NCBI GenBank assembly: GCA_007449985.2 | Contig: VIIQ02000070.1 | Location: 183,501-247,500, forward strand | Reading direction: 5' to 3' | Origin: Desmodesmus armatus | Taxonomy: Eukaryota > Chlorophyta > Chlorophyceae > Sphaeropleales > Scenedesmaceae | DNA: 64,000 nt | Part shown: piece after piece, positions 35,867 to 47,765 of the stretch | Position numbering within the stretch: the stretch's first letter is position 1 | How the letters are laid out: every line of letters begins with the position of its first letter | Position numbers and translations under genes: made by a program | The notes under the pieces: generated by a model | Database searches by the model: none | Told to the model about the DNA's origin: nothing | Seen by the model: only the letters and a program-made list of their open reading frames with translations

Positions 35867-36415
35867 CCTGCCAGGCAGTCTGTGGGGCCAGATGACAAGA
35901 AATTGAAAGTGCTTTGTGGCTTGCTATGTTGTGGGCACCCAGGCCTGGACAGTGATTGAGGATTGCATTCCTGCTGCAGCAGGCAGCAGGCAGCAAAGCA
36001 GAGGCTGATTTTGCTGCACAAGTTGTTGGTGCGGTGATGTGGATACTCAAAACCAAACCCTGTAACGTGAATTGAGGGGCAGCACATGCGCTACTGACCT
36101 GCAGAGCTTCCGACACTGACAAGTCCAATGCTCCTAAGCCAGCTGTTCCCAGTCCTTGGACCCCTTTCTGTTGGAATGCAGAGCTGAAAGCCGCATGAGT
36201 TTCGGTAGGATTAAGTCGATGGCAATGGTAAGGATTATGGCGATTGATCTGGGTGCAAAACCGCCAACGGTTGTGTTCAAAAACGTGTTCAAAAACATTC
36301 AAGTGTGCAATGCCATACAATCAGGTGTTATTTCCTTGATGCATTAGAGAAGAAGGAGATTGCATCGGACCTGACGCGCGCTTGACAAACACTTTAGCCA
36401 AACAGCCTGGCAGTG

Positions 36416-36796
36416 ATGGGTGCAACCAAGAAGCCCAGCAGAAAGCAGCAAGCTGCTGTGAAACCTCCCAAATCATCTGATCTTCTCAGTGAAGCAGATC
36501 AAGCCTTTGGGGAGCTCTGCAAGTTGTTCAAGGCTACCAACCTCAAAGCAGCACTCAAGTCAGGGCAGTTGTGTCGTGTTGCTGACACCATCCGCTCTCT
36601 CGTTACCACCGCTGCCCAACAGGGCTCCCATACGGTCGTAGTAAACCTTCTCAGACAAGTCTATCGCGTGACATCCTTTGTGCACCTGCTGCTACACATC
36701 CACACCACCAAGGACCCACAGCATTGGAACCAGCGGTTCACCCAGGCCCTATGCAGCCTACTGGCTGCCTCAGCTGCTGTGTTGCAGCTGGTGTAG
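36416..36796 (+). CDS. Small helical ORF, possible single-motif relative of genes A/B
   Basis: The frame reads MGATKKPSRKQQAAVKPPKS and then is predicted mostly helical (DQAFGELCKLFKATNLKAAL, VADTIRSLVTTAA, VNLLRQVYRVTSFVHLLLHI). The last segment resembles the C-terminal motif of the A/B repeat (V.RDYVISVAHVANMLVHMYN). About 126 residues. The upstream gene A runs the opposite way, so the two are divergent. It may be a real gene or a first exon: a GTGTAG donor-like sequence overlaps the stop. Function unknown. Confidence 0.45.
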   Translation: MGATKKPSRKQQAAVKPPKSSDLLSEADQAFGELCKLFKATNLKAALKSGQLCRVADTIRSLVTTAAQQGSHTVVVNLLRQVYRVTSFVHLLLHIHTTKDPQHWNQRFTQALCSLLAASAAVLQLV

Positions 36797-36907
36797 CCTC
36801 CCTCGGGCCTGTCGAAGAACGATGCCAAACTCAGACAGCAAGCAGCATGGGGCGTGCTGGGCAATTCTGCGGACTCGTTGGGCCGCCTCTGCCTCCAACA
36901 CTGCTCT

Positions 36908-39900
36908 TCACAAAGCATGCCTTCGCTTCTTGACCGGCTGCTGCTCCAGATCCTGGCAGTCGCCCTGTCGCCGCCAAGGCTTGCTGACAGAGACAGCGCC
37001 CCGCACATGCCTGCCTCCTGCTGATGGCTGACTGCCCTTGCCAGTGCTGCCGCGCCGCCCTGCTGTACCCTGGCCGCTGCCGAGACCCTTGCCCATGGGA
37101 CCACCGCGCCGCTGCGAGCCGCTGCTGCCAGCAATCTCACCATCATCATCTCTACCAGCAGCAGCAGAAGCAGATGGCGTCTTCTTCTTCTGCGGGTTGT
37201 TGTGCTTGGGAGGCTCTGGGATGAAGGTCTCCAGCTTTTCCTGCACAACAGCAAGTTACAAGACAGAACTGGGTCACTCGATTTGCAGGCAAAAGTATGC
37301 AGGGAATCGCCGACTCGGTGTTTTGAAAATTGCAGGCACACATACGGGATACAGAACATGTTGCAGCGTACAATTGGCAGAAACCTACGGAAGCCTACTT
37401 ATGGAAGTGTGTTCTGGGTGTTTTTGCTGTGTAACAAAATGCAACAACCTCCTCCCCCCCCCCCCCCACCTCATGCACTGACATTGGGCAACCAAAAACC
37501 CATCTGTGTATCTATCTATCTGCCTCTCTATCAATGCCCTAAGTGATTGCTGTTGCTGCTCCACTCACTGCTGCTTTGCCACCACTCCCAGCAGCCGCTG
37601 AGGCCTCCAGTTTATGAGGGTCATAGCGTCCTCCCCATCCAAACTCCCCAAAGCCTGCATGGCAAAGTCACACAGACAGACCAATTCTGACATCATGTCA
37701 AGTGACTTGCCACCAGCACATGCAGCAGCAGCAGAAGAAGAAGGGGTTACAGGGCGACACACGCAGCTACGCTGCAACGACACCCAGCATCGGAAGGGAT
37801 CCAAAGTCCTTTGCAGGACCTACAAGGACGGGAACAGACAGCACGGAAAGGAGAGAACCCGCCACCATAGATGTCTGCAGAGGAGACTGTCTGAAAGGAG
37901 GGGACCACAGGCAAAGCTTCAACCCCACAAAGCCAGCCACACAGACAAGAGGGCTTCCACCAGTACCAAGCCGAACACACACCCCCATGCCCCGGGGCGA
38001 CCACTTCGAACACAATGTGGAAGAAAGGCTCCAGCTGTGCTGCGATACACACCCCCAAGACAGGTGCCCGGGGTGTCAGAACGACACCTTTGTATACCGG
38101 GCTGCCCCAAGTCAGCCCGCCCAAGCACCTGCACCGTTCACAGGCCAGCAACACTGCCCCCTACAACCAGGCCCAAGGCCACTGCATGGCCCTTGCCTGT
38201 GTTCTGCTGCCACTGCTGCTGCACACCAGCACCTGCCTGCTGACTCAGCGGACTGCTGCTGATCCACCCAAAGCTGCTGCTGCTGCTGCTGTAAACGCGA
38301 CAAAACCACGGCACAGTGAAGATAATCAACACTGTGCGTGATGCTGCACGCCAGCTGCTGCTCGAGCTCCAGCTCCAGCTCTCCAGCTACTGCTGTCAAC
38401 TGCTACTGCCTCACCGGTCCGACAGCCCACTGTGCTGGCCAAACGCTGGTCCGAAACAGCCACAACACAAACACAGAAACCAACAAAAACAAGGGACGAC
38501 ACAACAACCCCAGCGCGCGGCCTACGTGAAAGACCCACGTCAGCACTTCGCGATGGCTGAGCTCAGCCCGTGCTGCACAGGCTGCCTCCTGATCCGCGGC
38601 ACAGACACAAGAGGAATAACTACTGACTATAATAGGGGCGAAACACACCAGCGAGGCTGGGCTGGGACAGCCCCTGGCACATGTTGCAGCGCCGTGCTGA
38701 TGCGAGGCAGTTTTACGGCATGCCCGGGCGGCAGCGGCTGCGGCGGCCAGAAGAGCTATATGCATGCAGTGGGTGGTTCAACCATGATATTCAATATGGC
38801 ATCTTATGTCAACATTCCCTCGTGGTGTAGTGGTTAAGCATGCCTGTCTTAGTGTCGGGAAACCTGGGTTCGAATCCCAGCGAGGGAGCCCCACCCCGGG
38901 GCTTATCGGGTACCGGAATTGACGTACTTGTGCGGGTGATCTCAATCGCCCACTCGAATGCGAAGAGGAAGGGTGCTAATATATGTGAAAGCCCCAATGA
39001 GCAGATCTGCTCGCTGGCCAGTGCCGGGGAAGAGGGTTAACCCCCTGCAATATTGGTATATTGGTATAACATTGGTGTCCAAAGTGCAAACGCATCCACA
39101 CTGGTGCCTCAGTATTGCCATTGCCTGTAGCCTTTCTCCGAGAAAGTCACATGCTGTGCCTATAGGGTTGCCACTCTGGTGGTGGGTTCTGCTGATGCTC
39201 ATGCCACCTTACCTCCAAAGAAATCTGAGATGCCACGTGGGTGCACCCGGTGGCCCGGTGGCCACTGGGTGACCAGACTGTAGGGAATGGGCATGTCACC
39301 AGGTCGGGGGCCAGGGATGAAGCCTGGGGGAGGAGGCCCACACCAACCCAGCCCTGAAAAAAGAAGGCACGCAAGTGGAAAGAAACAACATCAGTCACTA
39401 CCACGTGCGATGATTCAGTGCTCGGAGAAGGTGTGCTGGAGAACGTTTTGGGCTGGAGAACGCAGGAGGACCTCACCTGGGACGATGCCTCTTGCCCCAA
39501 GCGCTTCTGCTGCCTTGATGTCAGGTGCCAGGTCCCTTGTCCCTGTCAGGAAACAGTGCAGCAAGCAACAGAAGGCACCAAGCAGCAGCATGACCCATGG
39601 GCAACAAGGTAGTGCAGTTCTTCCATATGAATTGCTCAACCGCTGACGTACGTGCAGATAGATAGACACCACATTGACGGTGGGAATCGGGATCAGCTGG
39701 TGACTGCTCTTGAACTGCTGCCGCAGCATAGGCTATGCCGCTGTTGCACCCTTCTGGTCTACTGATTCAGCCAGAAAACCAGTCAATCAAGGTTGTTGCA
39801 ACAACTCAGGAGGGCCCACAACCCCTTCATTGCTTCTGCTAGTTGATATCAGAGCTGGTTCAGCACACACCCGCAGAAGGAGGAATGCAACTACATGACC

Positions 39901-41431
39901 AAAGCTGTTTTGGTGTTGTTGCTGTCCATGCCCCCTTTCTTGACGCAATTGCTGCCTCCCACAGAACAACACAGGTTCCAACTCACTAAGCAGCTTGGCT
40001 CGCTCCTGCCTCCAGCACTCTTCTTCGGCAGCCCGCACACCAAGCTGACCATCATCATCTGCTGCTGCTGCTGCTTCATCCTGGCGAGGGTACCCCATGC
40101 CAGAGGTGCTCACATTGGTCCGAGGGCCTGATGATCACAACGATCATGATCAGAACATGACCGTTGCGAGCGCAGCGGACATTGCACGAAGTACAGATTT
40201 GAGTTATTGAGTCTGTTGAGAATTGTCGATATTTTCCTGCCATGCATCTATGTGTCACCAGCCCTCAACACATTCCACCTTGTAACCGCTTGATGGGGTG
40301 CAACTGAGTCATGCTGAGTCCTGCAAACCCGGACGCAACGAGTGGCTTTGCATCAATGCATGCACCGTAGGCCGCTCTGGCGTGATGCCAAATCGCATTG
40401 AAATTGCAGGCCGCAAACGTTGATCGAATGTGAATGGGTGAATAATACTATACAAACGCAACCATTGTGTCGAGTCAACACTGTGACTGTGTATTGCCAC
40501 TGCATGTAGCCATACTTGGTGGCAAGTGGTGGCCTGTTGCTGGTGTCACCCCACCTCCAGAGACACTTGACAAGCCTCCGGTGATCAGACTGATTGGGAT
40601 GGGGAGGCCACCAGGTCGGGGGCAAGCAATGAAGCCTGGAGGAGGAGGCCCACACCAACCCACACCTGAAAGCACACATCATGCGGCATGTGGCACAAAA
40701 GAGCATCAGCAAGTAGCACATGAGTGGGAAAGGTATGTTGCAGCCGCTGCAAAACACCTTACTGCCTATCGCAGGTGCACCTCACCTGCCACAATGCCTC
40801 TTGCTCCAGCTGCCTCTGCTTCCTTGACATCCATATCCAGGTCCTCTAAAGTCTCTGTCAGGAAACAACACAGCAAGCGAAAGAAATGGCAACAAGCAGA
40901 CATCAGCAGTGTTAGCAATCAGGCATTTGCAGATCATCTGCAAATGCCTGTTCTATATGGCAATGCAACATGGAGTTGCTGACTCGCTGTTGACAAAGGT
41001 GGATAGACAGTGCATTGGTGGAGGGGTCATCCCCACCACCAGTAGGGGATTGTCATCAATAAGGTGGAGCTGCTGCTTATGGACTGCTGTTTATGCCACT
41101 GCTGCACCCTTCTGATCCCTCCAATCACCCAGCAAACCAGGCAATGTCTGAGAGCGTCCCAGACACTGATCGCTGCTGCTGTTAGTTGGCATCATGCCAT
41201 CAGAGCTGCCAGTGGGTCCGCACACACCCGCAGACTTAGACATGCAACCACATCACCAAAGCTGTTGTGCTGCTGCTGGTGCCCCTGTTCTGTCTCCTGA
41301 CGCAATTGCTGCCTCCCACATGACAACACTGCATCTCAAATCACATCACAGCCAGTGACTCACTACGCAGCTTCTTGTGCTCCTGCCTGCGGTGCTCTTC
41401 CACGGCAGCCCGCACATCAAACTGACCACCC

Positions 41432-41471
<40 letters not shown>

Positions 41472-41864
41472 CTGCTGCTGTTGCTGTTGCTGCTGCTCCA
41501 TCTTGACAGGGGTCCGACCAGTCCGGCCGTTCAATCCTGCCAGTGGTGATCTTGGCAGTGGAGCTGCTCTTGACCTTGATGGTGCTCACATCGGTCCGAC
41601 AGCCTGAAGATCATAGTGTGATGCAAGCGGAGCGGACAGTGCATGGATGAAAAACCATACATAGCTTCTTGGACATTTCACAGACGCTACCATGCATCTG
41701 TGTGTCACTATCCTATTGACGCATGCCGTGAACCATGTCGACCTAATTACTGCAAAGCAAGTGGTTGCGCATATTGGCCACACTGGTGTGTTATATCAGT
41801 TTGAGTAACCTTCTAAGACGTGCAAACATTGATGCATGCAGCTGCTGCTCACCTGCCTCACCCC

Positions 41865-41934
<70 letters not shown>

Positions 41935-42862
41935 TTTTGCAGCACCAGCTTGGACCCCACCAAGGGCAAGTAAGCCTACACAAACATCATTTGAAATAAT
42001 GCACAAGTGCGCAAGGAAGGGGTGGTCTTTTACGAAGCAGGGGTTATGGCTCACAAAGCTGCCAGGCAGGCTACAAGAACATAGCCACTGGCACAGTACA
42101 GCCATGCATACATGACGTGGCAGACGGTCTGATGTGTTGCCAGCAGCTTGCATATATTTTTGACAAGTACCTCACCTTCTACTGCTTCACTCAGTAATGA
42201 CGGCACTGCAGCCTCCCATGGCCACTCTCCATCAGCCAGCTGGGGGCCAACACTGCCTGCGGCAGCCTCCTGCGAATTGCCGCACAATCAAGTGTACCTA
42301 GAACGTATATGCTAGGCTCATATCTCAAGGGCACGTCATGATGTTGGCAGCTTGAGCATTTTTTTTGAAGAAAACAGAACAGCAGTCTCGTGCTGTTTGC
42401 CTTACCACCCCTGGAAGAGGTGCAGCATGGAAGAACCAAACACAACCCGCATATCACTCGGGTCTCATCTGTATATTCATCGCATCAATGCAACAACACT
42501 CGGCTATACTTGCGACATGGCGATCGCAGGAGGGGCACCCAGATTGATCACAGCTGACCCTGTCCGACCTTGTAGCCCATGTCTCACCTCTTCCAGTTCC
42601 ATCAGCAGTGTGAAAAAAAAGCGAAGCAGTGCTGTCAGCAAGGCTCGGAAGGTTCAGCAGCATCAACTCGGTCGCAGGCTCTTCAGTCCTCGATCAGCCT
42701 TCACAGGAAGCCAAATACATCCTTACCTTCCATTATGTCACACAAGTCATCAAGGGAGAGCACTTTGCGGTCCATGAGGTCGTCAGCGCCTGCTGTGCCC
42801 CTTGCATCTTCATGGGACGAATGTGAGGGCGAGCCGGCACGTACTTCACTGCGGGGAGTCAT
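36908..42862 (-). CDS. Multi-exon gene with duplicated three-exon block (unknown function)
   Basis: Ten 5' exons join in phase: 42727-42862 (ATG at 42862, MTPRSEVRAGSPSHSS), 42588-42631, 42176-42269, 41862-41975, 41364-41603, 40786-40854, 40555-40665, 39987-40127, 39477-39542 and 39213-39353. Features are a helical N-terminus (LSLDDLCDIMEALLRFFFTL), a poly-Ala tract from (GCT)n, and two copies of a block ending in WCGPPPPGFI..PRPG. A 3' part is likely: an exon ending at 37569 (GGKSLDMMSELV) and the last exon 36908-37240 (EKLETFIPEPPKHNNPQKKK, then a Gly/Ser/Arg-rich tail). The stretch 37800-39200 could not be resolved, and the last junction is one base out of phase. The 49137-53632 gene is a paralogue: exon 1-4 phases match, and GPQLADG, GGK..(L/D)M and the QKKK region are shared. 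Confidence 0.6.
38811..39073 (+). mobile_element. Possible tRNA-derived SINE
   Basis: The tRNA-like head is followed by about 170 bases of unrelated sequence and a short repeated tail (ATATTGGTATATTGGTAT). AACATT flanks both sides (38811-38816 and 39068-39073) as a possible 6-bp target duplication. It sits in an intron, antisense to the host gene. Confidence 0.4.
38816..38887 (+). tRNA. tRNA-like gene, anticodon uncertain
   Basis: A 72-base cloverleaf is visible: acceptor stem TCCCTCG/CGAGGGA, a good A box (TGGTGTAGTGG), a perfect 5-bp T stem CTGGG/CCCAG and B box GGTTCGAATCC. The anticodon stem (CCTGT/TCGGG) has a T-T mismatch, and the loop CTTAGTG puts a T after the anticodon, so the anticodon (formally TAG) is doubtful. 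No T-run terminator follows within about 150 bases. It may be a tRNA pseudogene or the head of a SINE. Confidence 0.6.
39213..41603 (-). repeat. Tandem duplication of a three-exon block (a-b-c)
   Basis: Block 1 exons are 41364-41603, 40786-40854 and 40555-40665. Block 2 exons are 39987-40127, 39477-39542 and 39213-39353. Matching text includes RTDVST/RTNVST and DVRAAVEEHRRQEHKKLRS/GVRAAEEECWRQERAKLLS (exon a), AEAAGARGIVAG/AEALGARGIVPG (b), and GWCGPPPPGFIACPRPG/GWCGPPPPGFIPGPRPG (c). Period is about 1.3 kb. All introns in the block are phase 1, so the duplication keeps the frame. Confidence 0.85.
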
Positions 42863-43378
42863 GGTAACTTGCCGTTTCCCCCAAAAATTAGTTTCGTCAA
42901 GAAAGGTGGCCTAGCGCCCAGGTGGACTGACAACTGCATCACGTCCTAAGCCCTGCTTGTGCTACCCACCCAGATTATGTACTAGAAAGATGTGGGAAGC
43001 GACTTAACTGTTCGAAGTTGCAAGCGCAACAGGAAGCACTGAATCCTTCGGGGGGAAACACCACACCACAGGGAACGCCAAGGAACATTGGCATCTGGGA
43101 AGTATGTAGGTTCAACGCAGAGTAGTTACGGTGATGGGGGGAGGTTGTCACAAGTGGATACTTTCACCGCTGGGCGGTACCCGCTGGGCGGCTGATGCAA
43201 CCCCCTATGGCACAATGCTGGGGTAAGCTACACCATTTCAACGACCAGCAGCACTCTTTGCAGCAAGATCATGGAAATGTGCGGTGCACGGCATCAGTCC
43301 GGCATCAGTAATGCCAAGGGGGTTTTGGTCAAGGAAATGTACTCAAGCGTTAGTCAATGAGCTCATTATACGCTTGGG
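42863..43378. other. 5' flank of the minus-strand gene
   Basis: No exon is seen. It holds one copy of a dispersed phrase CACAAGTGGATACTTTCACC (about 43149), also seen at about 43736 and, diverged, at about 6816 (in a methyltransferase intron). Confidence 0.4.
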
Positions 43379-43379
43379 C

Positions 43380-43449
<70 letters not shown>

Positions 43450-43472
43450 TATCTTATGGCGGGAAACATTTC

Positions 43473-43512
<40 letters not shown>

Positions 43513-43518
43513 GAAGCA

Positions 43519-43566
<48 letters not shown>

Positions 43567-43567
43567 C
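43379..43567. repeat. Two (CAG)n/(GCA)n arrays
   Basis: An uninterrupted run of over 20 CAG units (43381-43441) and a second array (about 43472-43565) with interspersed GAA units. They are intergenic and read as poly-Q, poly-A or poly-S in different frames, so the open frames here are not evidence of genes. Confidence 0.95.
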
Positions 43568-43678
43568 TTGAAATTGCTATAATGAAATGCTGTGACGCAG
43601 ACCATACCAAAGTATAATACCTGTCACACATTTGCATTATTGCATACGCTGCACCACCTATCGCATGTTTGTTTTTTT

Positions 43679-44213
43679 ATAAAAATATGCGTTGTGGAGG
43701 TTAACTATTATTTCTTTTTGGGGGGGGGAGGTTGTTACAAGTGGATACTTTCACCGCTGAGCGGTACTCTCCACACGGGATGAACTGGGAAGACACACCT
43801 GCAAGAAAAACCTGCAGCAAGACCGGCAAACAAGACCAGCCCCCAAAACAAACACACCACCAAGGGCAACTGCCACACACACCAGGTATAGGATCGTGCA
43901 TTCATGACTCAGCTGCAAGCTGGTAGTCTCCACACACCGTGCACGCACACACATGGGTCATTATGCAATGCACGGCCATATGCAATGTATCGCATAATAT
44001 GATGCATTCTATTATTTGATAGGGTGCACTGTATGATATAATACAATGCATAATTGTTTTGCATTGTATTATATCATACAATGCATAATTGTTTTGCATT
44101 GTATGATATCATACAGTGCACCCTAGCAAATAATAGAATGCATCTTATTATGCGATACATTGCATATGGCCGTGCATTGCATAATAGTTTACCTCCACAA
44201 CGCATATTTTTAT
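43679..44213. mobile_element. Inverted-repeat element with nested palindrome
   Basis: Arms ATAAAAATATGCGTTGTGGA..GGTTAACTATTA (43679-43710) and their near-perfect reverse complement (44182-44213, one mismatch) bound about 535 bases. Inside, about 43962-44185 is a near-perfect palindrome of over 220 bases with short internal repeats of GCATAATTGTTTTGCATTGTAT at its centre. The two are likely a TIR element plus a foldback element; target duplications are not clear. Confidence 0.75.
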
Positions 44214-45090
44214 AGGTTGCTTCATTTCATGACCGCCACACCTGTGCATGCCAGCACTCATAGTGCGCCCCACCTTGTGCATGTCACCACCATGTACACC
44301 GGCATACCTGTCTTGCACGCAATAATGCTGCAGCACGACAGGCCCACCCAATCACATAATATGATGCAACAATGAACCAATAGATCAATCAAAGGTTTAA
44401 CACCTTGGTGTTGCTGCCTTTGCCGGCTTCCATGCACCTATCCTTCAAGCATGCACATTAGGCCTCATTGATATGATGCCGGCGTGAATACATCAATGCG
44501 CAAACCTCAATGCATAAATTTGCTTGTTTTGCACCAGTGTTTCAGCAAGGGGCAGTCTGCTCTTGACCACACTCTTCAGAAGGCGAAACTGTGCTGAACG
44601 CTTGTTGGCCAAGCACGGGTTACCAACGTAAATGTGGTTACCGCCGGGTGCTGTTGCCTTTGTGGACCCAAGTCATCCGACACGGCAATCCCTTTTCAAG
44701 ATACGTACAGACAAAATTTATCGAAGTCTTCTGGAGAACATGGAAGTGACAAGCGAAACACTGCGCTTTCGCCAGAGACGGAGACCTTGGACGTACAGTT
44801 CCCTAGCATAGCGTAGAAAACGTATCATATGGCAGCAACAATCAGGCGTGTATTCACATGTGTGAAACCCTCCCTATCTTTCGCTAGTTCACGCTTCGGG
44901 CAGGTTTCCGCCATGCCATACTGGCATGGCGAAAATTGATGTAATCAATTAATGTATGCAGTGAAGTCACAACGGTTGCCGCTGATACCTGCTTATTGTG
45001 ATAATAAGCCTGTTGCATTTCGCGCTGCCTGCAAGTTTACATCGTGATGTTACGTAAGTGATACCGTCTTCGCCAGCCACCAGAGCGTCG
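44214..45090. other. Intergenic, no gene recognised
   Basis: No supported exon or repeat beyond scattered short ones. TATTGTGATAATAAGC near 44994 is a small hairpin. Confidence 0.35.
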
Positions 45091-46740
45091 GGCATGGGCA
45101 AGGCCGAGGTGTTGGCTTGGTATTGAGTAAAGAACCCACGAGTAAGGTGGAAGCTTCCTGTACCACTTTGTTAGTCGTCGCTGCTGCAGATGTCACTTTG
45201 AATTCACGCTGTGAAGGTTTTGCTGGCGTCCGGCATGGCAAGGCCGAGGTGGATTGGTTGCTCAGAAACGTTACTTTCAAGCAGTTTGCAATGAACCACG
45301 TTGTTCTTCGTCGCGCTACCTGCTGCACGTTTGCATTGTAAATCGACGCTGTGCAGCATGTAAAGCTTTCGTGCTAGCCCTACCGTAGCAAGGCCAAGGT
45401 GGACTGTTCGCCTGAGGCTGACTTGTTATAAGCAGTTTCAAATAAATGACGTCGTTCTTCTTCGTGTTGCCTGCTGCAAACCGTCGTGCTGCCTGCTGTA
45501 CATTCATGCTGTAAAGCTTTCGTGCTAACGCCGGGCATGGCAAGGCCGAGGTGGCTTGTTTGCTCAAAATCAAACATATGCAAGCAGCTTGCAATGACCC
45601 ACGTTGTCTGTCATCGTGCTGCCTGCTGCAAGCTGACGCGGTACAAGTACGCTGTGAATTGTTCGTGTAAGCTTGCGGGCATGGTAATGTCGAGATGGAT
45701 TGTTTGCCAGACATCAAGTACAAACAATTCTCAATGAAAGACGTTGTTCTCTGTCGTGCTGCCTGCTGCACAATGTCGTGCTGCCTCCTGCACATCTACG
45801 TTGTAAGGCCGAGGTGTTGGCTTGGTATTGAGTAAAGAACCTACGAGTAAGGTGTAAGCTTCCTGTGCCACTTTGTTAGTCGTCGCTGCTGCAGATGTCG
45901 CTTTGAATTCACGCTGTGAAGGTTTTGTGCTGGCGTCCGGCATGGCAAGGCCGAGGTGGATTGGTTGCTCAGAAACGTTACTTTCAAGCAGTTTGCAATG
46001 AAACCAAGTTGTTCTTCATCGCGCTACCTGCTGCACATTTGCATTGTAAATTGACGCTGTGAAGCATGTAAAGCTTTCGTGCTAGCCCTACCGTAGCAAG
46101 GCCAAGGTGGACTGTTCGCCTGACGTTGACTTGTTATAAGCAGTTTCAAATAAATGACGTCGTTCTTCTTCGTGTTGCCTGCTGCAAACCGTCGTGCTGC
46201 CTGCTGTACATTCATGCTGTAAAGCTTTCGTGCTAACGCCGGGCATGGCAAGGCCGAGGTGGCTTGTTTGCTCAAAATCAAACATATGCAAGCAGCTTGC
46301 AATGACCCACGTTGTCTGTCATCGTGCTGCCTGCTGCAAGCTGACGCGGTAAAATTACGCTGTGAAATGTTCGTGTAAGCTTGCGGGCATGGCAATGTCG
46401 AGATGGATTGTTCGCCAGACATCGGGTACGAACAACGTCTTTCATTGAGAGCCAATTCTCAATGAAAGACGTTGTTCTCTGTCGTGCTGCCTGCTGCATA
46501 ATGTCGTGCTGCCTACTGCACATCTACGTTGAGGAGTTTTTGTGCTGACGTTGGGCATGGCACAACCGAACTGGGTTGTTTGCTTGTGATCAAACTACTG
46601 AAGGAAGCTTACGCTGAATCATATTGCTCTGCGTCACGCTACCTGCTGCAAGTGTACGGTGAAAATGTACTGTACGTTGTAATCAACGGTACAGTTTTCG
46701 CTACCTTCAGACTTGGCAATGCCGAGGTGGGTTGTTTGTC
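45088..46740. repeat. Higher-order satellite, ~705-bp unit of ~5 monomers
   Basis: The core GGCATGGCAAGGCCGAGGTGG recurs with variation near 45093, 45232, 45385, 45535, 45677, 45806, 45941, 46094, 46246, 46388, 46556 and 46717, a spacing of about 130-160 bases. The five-monomer block starting at 45101 is repeated at 45806 with high identity, so the unit is about 705 bases. CTGCCTGCTGCA and AATGACCCACGTTGT are other shared phrases. Confidence 0.9.
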
Positions 46741-47765
46741 GAGAGTTACCTGTAAGCAGCTTTCATTGCCCCACATAAGTTTGCATCATGGTGCATGCTG
46801 CATTTTTTCAGTGTGAATCCCTGAAAGCTGCCCTTTCAGTAAACGGCAATGTGAAGGTAGTGAGTGTGGATACTGCAAAGCTAGTGTGGCAACTGGTTGA
46901 CTATAGGCTGAGTGCACAGCACAGGGCTGTGCAGTGCCCCTCTGCATTGATTCCCGGAATCAATGGCATCAGCTACTGATGCACAACAGACGAATTTGTT
47001 GAATGCACAACAGATGTATGCACAACAGACGAATTTATTGAAGGCAAGGACGACTCATTTGTTGAATGCGAAGCGAGGCTTGTCAGATGTCCTTCTTCAT
47101 GCTTTTGACACTGTTCTGGAGGTGCCTGGTTTCTTTCCTGGTCCCCCATGAGCCTCTGGCTCCCTTGTGGGTTGCTCAGCTGTTGCTGAGCCAATTGTTG
47201 TAACTGTACATGATACACGCAAGTGTGCTGTTCAATTTGTACGTAGCTATCAAATTGTAGATGCATCGAACACTCGGCTGAGTGTGAACCAGGCCAACCT
47301 CTCAAAGCAAGAGCTGACTCCTATCCATTGACTTCAAGTCTTGAGTAAACCGGATCCGCTGCCCACCAACAAGCTGTACTACAACTTAGTGAGATCAACT
47401 TAGTGAGATCAACAAACAAACACAATACTGCACTAGTTCAAATGACCTCATATGTCGTGTAGGTTGGTTGGCCGATGAGCCCAGCTACAATCTGGTAGAG
47501 GTCGATGCATCACCTCCGCAATGGGGTGTTAGACGTGCTATTCCTGACATACATGAACATGAACTATCCCAGGTGCACAGTTGCACAAACTGCATATGTT
47601 GCGTTCGCCTGGCCAAGTGCAATCAGCCATCACTTTTGTAAAATACACTCCTTTTGTGCAAATGGATTTGCATTTGCAAATGCAAATGCAAGCGCAGTAG
47701 CAAGTGCAAATGAGCGTGCAAGTGCAAGTGCATTGGAAAATGCAAAATTCCTTTCAGCCATGCTC
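46741..47765. other. Non-coding spacer with small repeats
   Basis: Short direct repeats (ACAACAGACGAATTTGTTGA, around 46982-47070) and a hexamer-rich stretch of GCAAATGCAAATG type (47640-47750). No gene recognised. Confidence 0.45.

Noticed and set aside
43284..43637. ORFs of poly-A/Q/S/C over the CAG arrays
   Set aside because: Pure microsatellite translation with no flanking conserved sequence.
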